Shown here: positions 23,247 through 29,995 of the stretch, one piece after another
Numbering within the stretch: position 1 is the first letter of the stretch
Layout of the letters: each line of letters begins with the position of its first letter
Source: E44-bin88 sp050123275
GTDB taxonomy: Bacteria; Chloroflexota; Dehalococcoidia; Dehalococcoidales; BS750m-G39
Assembly: GCA_050123275.1 (NCBI GenBank)
Contig: JASFHK010000016.1
Span: 1-29,995, forward strand
Direction: 5' to 3'
Length of the DNA stretch: 29,995 nt
Notes under the pieces: model-generated
Database searches by the model: none
The model's input: only the letters and a program-made list of their open reading frames with translations
Told to the model about the DNA's origin: nothing
Made by a program: the position numbers and the translations under genes

Positions 23247-23762
23247 ATGAACTTCTTAGAACAACTCCTAGCTGAATGGTATGAGTATGCGGGATACTTT
23301 GTTCGGTCAAACGTGAGAGCACGTAAGCGTGCGAAAGGTGGCTGGGACGTGGAACTGGACGTATTGGCGCACGATCCATCTAATGGTATCCTGCTTCATA
23401 TTGAAACCTCTGGAGACGCTAATTCATGGGAAGAACGCAAACATCGGTTTCTAACGAAGAAATTCATTCTTAAAAGGGAAGAGTATGAAGCCATCCTCGG
23501 GTGTAAAGTTAGCAAAATACGAAAGATTGCCGTCGTTGGATACGCTCGTTCTACGAAGGTGGACCTTAACTGGGGTCGAGATATCGAAGTAATCCTTATA
23601 CCTGACTTAATGACACAGATTGCAGAGAAACTTCGCTCACAACATCCTATGAAGGAGGCGGTTCCGGAGGGATTCCCGATTCTTCGCGCAGTACAAATGG
23701 CGTTAGCATACGGCATACCGCAGCAGGGCTCGATAATAACTCCTAAGGCTTGTGATCTTTAG
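23247..23762 (+). CDS. Hypothetical protein, possible PD-(D/E)xK nuclease-like fold
   Basis: The 171-residue product is not assigned to a named family. Helix FLEQLLAEWYEYAGYFVRSN is followed by two strands, WDVELDVLAHDP and GILLHIETSG, an arrangement like the core of PD-(D/E)xK nucleases with D38 and E53. The expected active-site Lys two residues after E53 is Ser, so activity is doubtful. The start was set at 23247 rather than 23175 because the extended -10 promoter lies between them. The frame is intact, unlike its neighbours. It lies divergent to a methyltransferase relic, so a restriction-related origin is possible but unproven. Confidence 0.5.
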   Translation: MNFLEQLLAEWYEYAGYFVRSNVRARKRAKGGWDVELDVLAHDPSNGILLHIETSGDANSWEERKHRFLTKKFILKREEYEAILGCKVSKIRKIAVVGYARSTKVDLNWGRDIEVILIPDLMTQIAEKLRSQHPMKEAVPEGFPILRAVQMALAYGIPQQGSIITPKACDL

Positions 23763-23788
23763 CAGCCATCAGTTTACAATAGCTTGAA

Positions 23789-24880
23789 TTGCAGGCGTTC
23801 GATACCGAATGTGCCACCTTTCAGCTTATCAAGGGGTATCCAAGTCAGATAAAGATAGTCGAGTCACGGTCTTTCAGATCAGATAGCCCCAATGCGAGGA
23901 GCCGTAATCTTCATGAAGACAAGTATTACCCCGTCTTGTATAAAAACTCTTTCTATCAGTGTTCTCCCTTGTTGAAAGAAGCGATTGCTTCACCAAAAAC
24001 CGTCTTGAAATTTGGAGAATCTATTTCCTTTACAGACTGGGAAAGGTCGGATTTCTATAATAATTTTATGTTGCCACAGAACCTGTAATGGGAGTTATTC
24101 CTGACCTTGCGTTGGAAAAATAATTTAGAGGGCATGATTACGTTGTGGCGTTCCAAGAAACAGCCGGATTATGAAGATGCGGAAGTCTTAAAAGCAGCGA
24201 GGCTTGCCTCTCATCTCGGGGTCGTCATACACAACATTTGTTTAATTTCACAGATTGGCAATCGGGAAAGTCATTACTTGTCTGCCGATGAGGCTGATGC
24301 CGAGGGGCTTCTTTTGTTAGACCATAGCTTTAAACCTTCCTTCTGTAATGCTAGGGCGGGGAAAATCTGTCTGCAATTATCCGGCATAGCGAAATGTGAT
24401 ATATCCAATGTTGAAAAGGGTGATTTCCCTGTCCCATCCTATGTTATTAAAGATTGTTCCGACTTCCTTGACCTGGTTAAAGCAAAAGGGCAGCCTACTC
24501 TGTTGCCTAAAGAGAGGATAGTATCTACGGAAAGTGGGCAGAGATTCCGAATCGAATGCTCTCTGATATGGAAAGATGGCCAAGCAGGTTCTACGCCTAA
24601 CTTTATGGTTACCTTTTCTGACTTCACTAGCGAAAAGAAACTGGAGATATCCTTACAAGCTGGATTCCGGCTAAGTAGAAGAGAGTTGGATATTACTCAC
24701 TATCTGATTAGAGGTCTATCTGATAATGAAATCGGCGAAAAGCTTTACATTAGCCGGCAGACGGTACACACACACATTAAGAATATCTATAGAAAACTAG
24801 GCGTCAAGAGCCGAATTGAGTTGTACAGGATTGTTACCCGGGAGAGCTATCCAGGAATATTCAACCAACAGCTTGACTAG
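23789..24880 (+). pseudogene. LuxR-type transcriptional regulator interrupted by an in-frame TAA
   Basis: Two open segments, 23789-24088 and 24089-24880, lie in one frame and are split by a single TAA at 24086-24088. The protein sense continues without a shift: LPQNL, stop, WELFLT, then RWKNNLEGMITLWRSKKQPD, for 363 codons in all. The N-terminal and middle parts look like a GAF/PAS-like sensor region. The C-terminal 60 residues are a clear LuxR/GerE helix-turn-helix with LSRRELDITHYLIRGLSDNEI and the ISRQTVHTHIKNIYRKLGV recognition helix. The TTG at 23789 has no good ribosome binding site, so the true N-terminus may also be lost. A nonsense mutation is the simplest reading. Expression of the C-terminal half from an internal start cannot be excluded. 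Confidence 0.8.
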
Positions 24881-24941
24881 CGTGGCCGCCTGGATGAGCT
24901 TAGGACTAGTCTTCAGCATCGTCAGCACTAAAGTGTGACCA

Positions 24942-25337
24942 ATGCCCACTAGTAGAACGGCTAAAGATGGTCAGGGTATCTTTTACGGCTGGGTCGTCCT
25001 GGGCGTAGCTTTTGTTACCGTAGTCCTTGGCTATGCCATAAGGAATAGCTTCGCCGTTTTCTATCCCACCATTGTGGATGAATTTAGCTGGGGGCGGGGT
25101 AGCACGGCGCTGATGTTCTCCATTTCCTTCCTTGTCTATGGTCTAGCGTCACCACTGGCTGGTACCCTGGTGGATAGATTCAAGCCAAGGGTAGTGCTAT
25201 TGTTAGGAGGTATCATCGCCGGGGCAGGTGTTGCTCTGTGCAGCTTAGCTACCGCTCAGTGGCAATTCTTTCTTTTCTATGGGCTCATGGCCCCTGGTAA
25301 GATAACACCAGTTCGGGCGATAACGGCTCAGCGTTAA
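24942..25337 (+). pseudogene. MFS transporter, N-terminal fragment
   Basis: The 131 residues begin like a full major facilitator (GIFYGWVVLGVAFVTVVLG, then NSFAVFYPTIVDEFSWGRG) and include about three to four of the usual twelve membrane segments, with the loop motif GTLVDRFKPRVVLL between segments 2 and 3. After the FYGLMAP segment the sequence changes to unrelated codons and stops. Full-length relatives have about 400 residues. The following 150 bp carry no MFS similarity that I can see, so the rest was deleted. Function is unlikely. Confidence 0.75.
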
Positions 25338-25491
25338 CCGGGCTGTTCGCCATTTCATCTCAGGTCTATGTAGTGAGACCGCCGGGAGGGTATACTTTAT
25401 GACCGAAACAGCCGAACACCAAGAGCAGAGAGGGGAGTTCTGCCTACACTAACCGTTGGTGGGGTGGGGGTACAATGACGTAACCTTCGCA

Positions 25492-25992
25492 CTATCTTTT
25501 GGAAGAAACTGAGCGTTCTCTCTTATGAGTCTTTTCCCTTGAATTCTGTTGTTCCTCCAGCGCCTTTCGTGCTGCCTCGGTCAGGGCAGTGAGGTACAGT
25601 TTGAGCCTTTGCCTGTCTTCCTTGGGTAGACTTGAAATGATGGTGATGAAACCATTTAGGCCTACGGCTTCCTCATAAAGAGCTTTTCCCCTTTCCGTCA
25701 GTAAAACTCTAGTGTATTTTTTACTCTGGCTATCTACCTGCCTCTTTATCAAGCCACCGCGTTCCATACGGTTGATAATGCCCACCATTGAACTGTTACT
25801 CCGACCCATTGACTTTCGTAGTTGTACAATTGTGCAGGGTTTCTCAAACATCTGAGTAAAGTGGAGTACGCCAGCTTGTGCCGGAGTAATACCAAGATGC
25901 CTCAATTCGTTTCGTCGGGTTTTGCTTAATAGCAGATCAATCTTTCTAATTAGTACTGCAATTTCATGTTCTTCGGTTACAGGTACTTCCAT
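25492..25992 (-). CDS. MarR-family transcriptional regulator
   Basis: The 166-residue product has the MarR winged helix: LGITPAQAGVLHF, then MGRSNSSMVGIINRMERGGL (recognition helix, about residues 62-81) and the wing SQSKKYTRVLLTERGK. The tail after about residue 145 is charged (Glu, Lys, Arg). MarR proteins are dimeric repressors, often released by aromatic or fatty acids. TAGGAG lies 8 nt before the ATG. The gene is divergent from the TRAP transporter operon, with 367 bp between them that contain a palindrome, so regulation of that operon is a reasonable inference. Confidence 0.9.
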   Translation of the reverse strand: MEVPVTEEHEIAVLIRKIDLLLSKTRRNELRHLGITPAQAGVLHFTQMFEKPCTIVQLRKSMGRSNSSMVGIINRMERGGLIKRQVDSQSKKYTRVLLTERGKALYEEAVGLNGFITIISSLPKEDRQRLKLYLTALTEAARKALEEQQNSREKTHKRERSVSSKR

Positions 25993-26134
25993 TAGAAATT
26001 CTCCTAAGAGTACTGATTTGATTGCCTTAGTCTACTTTAAACAATTTAATCAGTGGCAGTTATTATTCTACATGAACTAGAGATATTTTAAAAGGCTCTA
26101 GGGTAATAGCCTTAAAAGATTTTTGAAAAGGGTA

Positions 26135-26190
26135 TTGACATTCCAAAAATGATGTGATAGCCTTGCGATATGTCACATGTTACATATCAT
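26135..26190 (+). promoter_or_regulatory. Promoter and 22-bp palindromic operator of the TRAP operon
   Basis: A near-perfect palindrome at 26167-26188 has arms GATATGT and ACATATC around a self-complementary ACATGT core; 10 of 11 base pairs match. It fills the space between TTGCGA (26163-26168) and TATCAT (26185-26190), a candidate promoter with 16-bp spacing. A second TTGACA at 26135-26140 has a poorer -10. A dimeric repressor bound here would block polymerase; the divergent MarR protein is the obvious candidate. In the rest of the 25993-26359 gap I see no gene, only a purine-rich leader to the AGGAGG site. Confidence 0.6.
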
Positions 26191-26359
26191 TCTGTGGGGG
26201 TAACTAGTATCTTTTTGGAGAAGAAAAGAAAAACGACTGCCTTGAATGGCGAAAAGGGGGTGAGCTTACTTAAATGTAATTAGGGAAAATGTGCACTTGG
26301 GGGTGGCAAATGGATGAATAAGTAGAATAATCTAACTGGAATCTTACAGGAGGTTTCAA

Positions 26360-27436
26360 TTGGGAAGCAAAAGACTTTTAAACTTGTTCATTACTATTTG
26401 TCTCATTTCATCATTGATAGTTCCGCTGGTTTTGTTTAGTGCTTGTGAAGGAGAGGTAGCCCCGGAAGAGGCCGTAGAGCTGAAATTCGCCACCTTCAGA
26501 CCACCTACTGACCCACAGTCTGAAGTCTGGATTACACCGATGTTGCAGGAGATTGAAGAGAAGACCAACGGAGCGGTGAAATTCACCGTATACTGGTCTG
26601 AGGGTCTGGGTGCCTCGAAGGACCAGTATACCCTTGTCAAAGATGGTGTTGCCGATATGACCGATTTCTCCGGTGCTTGGGTTCCCGGCAAATTCGTCTT
26701 ATCCGATGTGGGCAACCTGCCCTTTGCCGCGCAGGACCCCGCTAATCTTATTGAGGCAATGATCATTCTCCAGGAGGAAGGATACTTTGACAGTCAGTGG
26801 GATGAGGTGGAATTTCTAGCCTGGAATTGCACTACGCCGTATAAGTTCCTCTTCAGAGAGTCAAAGCCCATGACCGTTGCAGAGTTGGTTGGACTTAAGG
26901 CCAGAGCTCCAGGAGGCCTCGCGACTGATTGTGAGTCACAGATCGGTATGGTGCCGGTAACGGTGCTACCGGGTGATGCCTACACCGCTTGGCAAACGGG
27001 CCTCGTCGACGTCTGGGTTCATCCGGCGGGAGCGGTGGTTAAGTACAAGTTTAACGAGCTACCCACCGAGGCTCTACTGGATGTTGGTTTCTTCACCATG
27101 GTAAACGCAGCTGTTATTTTCAATAAGGCGAAATTTGCCAGCTTGCCGAGTGATGTTCAGGAAACCATACAAGAGGTTGTCCAAGATTATGCACTTGTCT
27201 ATCTGCAGTCAGGCATTGATACTGATGAAAACGCACTTGCTGTAATGGAAGCGGCTGGAATTGAGGTGTATACTTGGTCAGGGGCAGAGGTGGCTAATCT
27301 GACGGCGGCGGCGTTGCCTATATGGGAACAGTACATTTCTGACCTGGAAGATGCTGGTCTACCTGGGGAAGAACTGGTTAGTAGATTTATCGAAATTCTG
27401 GAAGACCTCGGAGAAGAGCCGCCCTCTCTTGATTGA
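26360..27436 (+). CDS. TRAP transporter substrate-binding lipoprotein, DctP family
   Basis: This is the periplasmic or surface solute receptor of a TRAP system, which delivers an organic acid to the DctQ-DctM membrane parts. The TTG start lies 6 nt after a perfect AGGAGG. Residues 1-29 are a signal peptide with a lipobox-like LFSAC, so Cys29 is probably lipidated. The mature part has LKFATFRPP, the YWSEGLGASKDQ region and GLKARAPGG with Arg182 in the position of the conserved carboxylate-binding Arg, then DAYTAWQTGLVDVW. At 358 residues it is normal for the family. The substrate cannot be read from sequence. It is the first gene of the dctPQM-type operon. Confidence 0.92.
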   Translation: MGSKRLLNLFITICLISSLIVPLVLFSACEGEVAPEEAVELKFATFRPPTDPQSEVWITPMLQEIEEKTNGAVKFTVYWSEGLGASKDQYTLVKDGVADMTDFSGAWVPGKFVLSDVGNLPFAAQDPANLIEAMIILQEEGYFDSQWDEVEFLAWNCTTPYKFLFRESKPMTVAELVGLKARAPGGLATDCESQIGMVPVTVLPGDAYTAWQTGLVDVWVHPAGAVVKYKFNELPTEALLDVGFFTMVNAAVIFNKAKFASLPSDVQETIQEVVQDYALVYLQSGIDTDENALAVMEAAGIEVYTWSGAEVANLTAAALPIWEQYISDLEDAGLPGEELVSRFIEILEDLGEEPPSLD

Positions 27437-27469
27437 TTAGACCATTAGAGGTTACAGGAAATAACTGGC

Positions 27470-27955
27470 TTGTTACGAAGGTGGATTGAAAAGTCCAGCT
27501 ACTTCTTAGGTAGCATAGGGGCAGGCGTTATTTTCGCGCTCATGCTTATCACCGGGATTGATGTGATAGGCCGATACCTGTTTCATAGCCCACTGGTCGG
27601 TGCCTTTGAGATGTCTGAACTGGCACTGGCAATCATGGTCCTCTTCGGGTGGGGCTACAATCAGGCAATTAAAGGCCACGTTGACATCGACATAGTTTAT
27701 AAACGCCTGCCCCATGGTTTCCAGAATATCCTTGATTTACTAACACCCTTGCTGGGGCTTGCCCTGTTCATTTTTATATCCTGGCAGGCTATCAATTTCA
27801 TGATGGACAGCATCGGGTGGGGCGAGACCACAGAAATGCTCCACATGCCTGTTTGGATATTCAAGCTGACGATATTTATCGGTGCGGTATCTATATCACT
27901 TCAGTTTTTGGTTGATATCATTACTGCCTGCCAGAAACTAAAGGGGAAGGCTTAG
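27470..27955 (+). CDS. TRAP transporter small permease, DctQ family
   Basis: The 161-residue product has four predicted membrane segments, near residues 14-34, 45-62, 85-107 and 128-150. The family pattern is seen in the GIDVIGRYLFHSPLVGAFEM segment and the GHVDIDIVY loop. DctQ is thought to scaffold the contact between the large permease and the receptor. The start is a TTG with only a weak AGG upstream, 33 nt after dctP. It ends 2 nt before the large permease gene. Confidence 0.9.
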   Translation: MLRRWIEKSSYFLGSIGAGVIFALMLITGIDVIGRYLFHSPLVGAFEMSELALAIMVLFGWGYNQAIKGHVDIDIVYKRLPHGFQNILDLLTPLLGLALFIFISWQAINFMMDSIGWGETTEMLHMPVWIFKLTIFIGAVSISLQFLVDIITACQKLKGKA

Positions 27956-27957
27956 CT

Positions 27958-29268
27958 ATGGAACCCTTTGCGGTGGGCATAATAGCTTTCATAGCTCTGT
28001 TTGGTCTCATCTTCTTGAAGGTGCCGATAGCTTTCGCCTTCGCGTTTACCGGTTTCCTGGGGCTCGTCTACCTAGCAGGCTTTGAGCCAGCCATGAGCGT
28101 CCTTAGCATGAGTATTTGGACGGGTATTACCAGTTATACCCTGATGGCAGTACCTCTTTTCATACTCATGGGGCTGTTTGCCAGCAATTCCGGTATCGGT
28201 GGCGGGCTCTACAACGCAGCCTCCAAGTGGTTAGGCAAGCTGCCGGGAGGGCTAGCAATAGCCACGACCTGGGGTTGCGCTGGCTTTGCTGCCTGTACGG
28301 GCTCTAGTGCTGCGGGTATGCTGGTATTCGGCCCCATATCCTATGAGCCGATGAAAGACGCCGGCTATAGCAAAACTCTGGCACTGGGCACTATCTGCTG
28401 TGGTGCCACTATAGGTAGTATGATACCACCCAGCATCTCCTTCATAGTTTACGGCAGCATCACTGACGAGTCTATCGGCAGACTATTTATGGCCGGTGTT
28501 TTCCCGGGGATACTGGAAGCAGTACTATACTCGATAACAATCTGCGTTCTCATCTACCTTGGCGTATGGAAAGGTCCCGCCGGTGCCCCATCGACCTGGA
28601 AAGAGAAGTTTTTAAGTCTGAAAGGTGTTTGGGGCATGCTGCTCCTGATGGGGGTGGTCATCGGCGGCATATACCGTGGCGTCTTCACGCCTACCGAGGC
28701 ATCAGGTATAGGAGCACTTGGTGCGTTCATAATCTTGCTGGCCAGAAAGGGCTTTAAGTGGACACTTATCAAGTCCAGTCTGCTTGAAACCATGCGCACA
28801 ACGAGCATGGTGTTTACCATAATTATCGGCTCGATTGTCTTCGCTAGGCTTATGGCTTTAAGTGGTCTCAATATGTGGCTGCTTGATCTGATTGTTAGTT
28901 GGGATGTTCCGCCGCTAATAATTGTGATTATAACACTCCTTATCCTGTTTCTCCTCGGCTTTGTCATGCCGGTAACGTCCACGATCGTACTTCTGGTGCC
29001 TTTCCTCTACCCTATTTTCACGACGGTCTTAGGGTATAGTGGTATCTGGTTCGGTGTGCTGGTTTGCGTAATGGCTGAAATAGCCGTGGTTACTCCCCCT
29101 ATCGGGATGAACCTTTTTATGATGAAGGGGCTATTTGGAAAAGATGCGACGATGGGAGAAATTTTCAAAGGCGCATTGCCCTTTGTCCTTGCGGACGTGT
29201 TGCGCGTAGCGATATTAGTGGCTTTCCCGGCAATATGTTTGTGGCTACCGGGTACTATGTACGGATGA
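27958..29268 (+). CDS. TRAP transporter large permease, DctM family
   Basis: This is the transport channel of the TRAP system, driven by a sodium or proton gradient. The 436 residues match the usual length of about 430 and form about twelve membrane segments. Typical blocks are VPLFILMGLFASNSGIG, GGLAIATTWGCAGFAACTGSS (cited by its start, about residues 98-118), the MIPPSISFIVYGSITDESIG segment (about residues 155-174), TPTEASGIGALGAF and the VVTPPIGMNLFMMKGL end. The ATG lies 2 nt after the dctQ stop, so the pair is coupled. The frame is intact, so the operon appears functional. Confidence 0.95.
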   Translation: MEPFAVGIIAFIALFGLIFLKVPIAFAFAFTGFLGLVYLAGFEPAMSVLSMSIWTGITSYTLMAVPLFILMGLFASNSGIGGGLYNAASKWLGKLPGGLAIATTWGCAGFAACTGSSAAGMLVFGPISYEPMKDAGYSKTLALGTICCGATIGSMIPPSISFIVYGSITDESIGRLFMAGVFPGILEAVLYSITICVLIYLGVWKGPAGAPSTWKEKFLSLKGVWGMLLLMGVVIGGIYRGVFTPTEASGIGALGAFIILLARKGFKWTLIKSSLLETMRTTSMVFTIIIGSIVFARLMALSGLNMWLLDLIVSWDVPPLIIVIITLLILFLLGFVMPVTSTIVLLVPFLYPIFTTVLGYSGIWFGVLVCVMAEIAVVTPPIGMNLFMMKGLFGKDATMGEIFKGALPFVLADVLRVAILVAFPAICLWLPGTMYG

Positions 29269-29321
29269 TTTTCCCTTTATTTCAGCACGAGCAGAATTGA
29301 TAGTGCCTTTGGAACTGCCTA

Positions 29322-29335
29322 AACGGATATCCGTT
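29322..29335. repeat. Short perfect palindrome between convergent genes
   Basis: AACGGATATCCGTT is a 14-bp perfect palindrome that touches the stop codon of the CoA-transferase gene, 54 bp after the large TRAP permease. There is no T-run on either strand, so it is at best a weak terminator element. No other terminator is seen in this convergent gap. Confidence 0.35.
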
Positions 29336-29995
29336 AAACAATCCCCTCTTTCCTAAGCTTAGCTATCTCGTCTTTGGTGTAGCCTAGCAGCTCAATAAGT
29401 ATCTCCTCACTATGCTGACCCAGCTCAGTGACATGTTCGTATGTGCCTACAGAGCCAGGAGTACCCGAGAGCTTAGGAACTACCCCTCGAATTCCGTCCA
29501 GCTTACCACACTCAGGGTCTTCAACCTGCACCGATAGCTCCCTGGCTAGAACATGTGGGTCGCTCTCCAGGGCTGACATTTTAGTAATTTCAGCGCTGGC
29601 AAGCTGGGCTTCAGCTAGCTCACCCATTGCCTCGTTTAGGGTCTTACCTCTTGCCCACTCACTGGCCCACTTTTCAACCTCATCCCTGCGCTCAATGTTA
29701 CGGGTGTGCGGGTCCCACTTTTCGGCTATGATTTCTTCCTTACCAACCAGCCTCAAGAAACTCTCCCATTGAGCATCTGTTTGAGCAGTGAAAAGGAGAT
29801 ATTGACCATCTTTAGTCTGATGTACATCCAAGATAGCTGCTGGGTACCGATTACCAAAACGCTCCACCCCCATCTTTCTGCCCGTATGCGTTTCATTCAA
29901 TGTGAAATGGCACAAAGCGTCAAACATGGCACAATCAATCATCTGGCCTTTACCAGTTCTCTGTTTGTAATGCAGGGCCAGTAGAATACCAATCA
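29334..29995 (-). CDS. CoA-transferase family III (CaiB/BaiF type), C-terminal part
   Basis: Family III enzymes move CoA between carboxylic acids. The frame is open to the window edge, beginning there with IGILLALHYKQRTGKGQMID, so the 5' part is missing. The RTGKGQ motif followed by an MxDA segment (MFDALC) is typical; the Asp in it is the likely position of the catalytic residue. Further blocks are GNRYPAAILDVHQTKDGQYL, LVGKEEIIAEKWDPHTRN and the C-terminal LGQHSEEILIELLGYTKDEI. An ATG at 29942 lies inside the domain and is not the start. The convergent TRAP operon suggests that imported acids are activated by this enzyme, which is an inference. Confidence 0.92.
   Translation of the reverse strand, partial: IGILLALHYKQRTGKGQMIDCAMFDALCHFTLNETHTGRKMGVERFGNRYPAAILDVHQTKDGQYLLFTAQTDAQWESFLRLVGKEEIIAEKWDPHTRNIERRDEVEKWASEWARGKTLNEAMGELAEAQLASAEITKMSALESDPHVLARELSVQVEDPECGKLDGIRGVVPKLSGTPGSVGTYEHVTELGQHSEEILIELLGYTKDEIAKLRKEGIV

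Noticed and set aside
26034..26050. A+T-rich inverted repeat TTAAA-CAA-TTTAA upstream of the MarR gene
   Set aside because: Five-base A+T arms are expected by chance in this A+T-rich gap; it could be part of the MarR promoter but nothing decides this.

Overview
The window reads as a chromosome segment of a bacterium that is probably a Dehalococcoidia-type member of Chloroflexota. The basis is indirect: a 23S rRNA gene with its own promoter and no 16S gene ahead of it, a Gram-positive-like order of the ribosomal protein cluster (secY-adk-map-infA-rpmJ), frequent GTG and TTG starts, and a TRAP transporter plus family III CoA-transferase accessory set. The class assignment is an inference; no tree could be built here.

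Positions 1-1253 hold the 5' part of a 23S rRNA gene on the minus strand, its leader (a very strong stem-loop and a boxA-like antitermination site) and two divergent sigma70-type promoters about 60 bp apart. One drives the 23S gene leftward; the other drives rpsL and the ribosomal protein cluster rightward. The rpsL leader carries its own perfect hairpin ahead of the ribosome binding site.

Positions 1254-21157 are one nearly uninterrupted plus-strand supercluster of str, S10, spc and alpha type: rpsL-rpsG-fusA-rpsJ-rplC-rplD-rplW-rplB-rpsS-rplV-rpsC-rplP-rpmC-rpsQ-rplN-rplX-rplE-rpsZ-rpsH-rplF-rplR-rpsE-rpmD-rplO-secY-adk-map-infA-rpmJ-rpsM-rpsK-rpsD-rpoA-rplQ-truA-rplM-rpsI. Genes abut or overlap, so translational coupling is likely. 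There is no tuf gene between fusA and rpsJ. S3 and S17 carry unusually long low-complexity Glu/Ala/Lys tails.

Positions 21181-21520 hold three tRNA genes (Leu-CAG, Arg-GCG, Val-UAC) behind a near-consensus promoter, with a terminator-like hairpin squeezed between tRNA-Arg and tRNA-Val. The 3' end of tRNA-Val is repeated exactly 78 bp downstream and is followed by a truncated tyrosine recombinase, which marks this as an integration hot spot.

Positions 21521-25340 are a decayed, more A+T-rich accessory segment: an integrase without its Tyr end, a DNA methyltransferase relic, an intact small protein with a possible nuclease-like fold, a LuxR-type regulator broken by one in-frame TAA, and the first third of an MFS transporter.

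Positions 25492-29995 look like a working uptake and catabolism module: a MarR-type repressor divergent from a complete TRAP transporter operon (dctP-dctQ-dctM, all by similarity), with a 22-bp near-perfect palindrome lying in the operon's promoter, and a convergent CoA-transferase family III gene that runs off the right edge. I see no convincing undescribed system. The most checkable oddities are the tRNA-Val att repeats, the tRNA-Arg(GCG), the interrupted LuxR gene, the protein tails and the TRAP operator.
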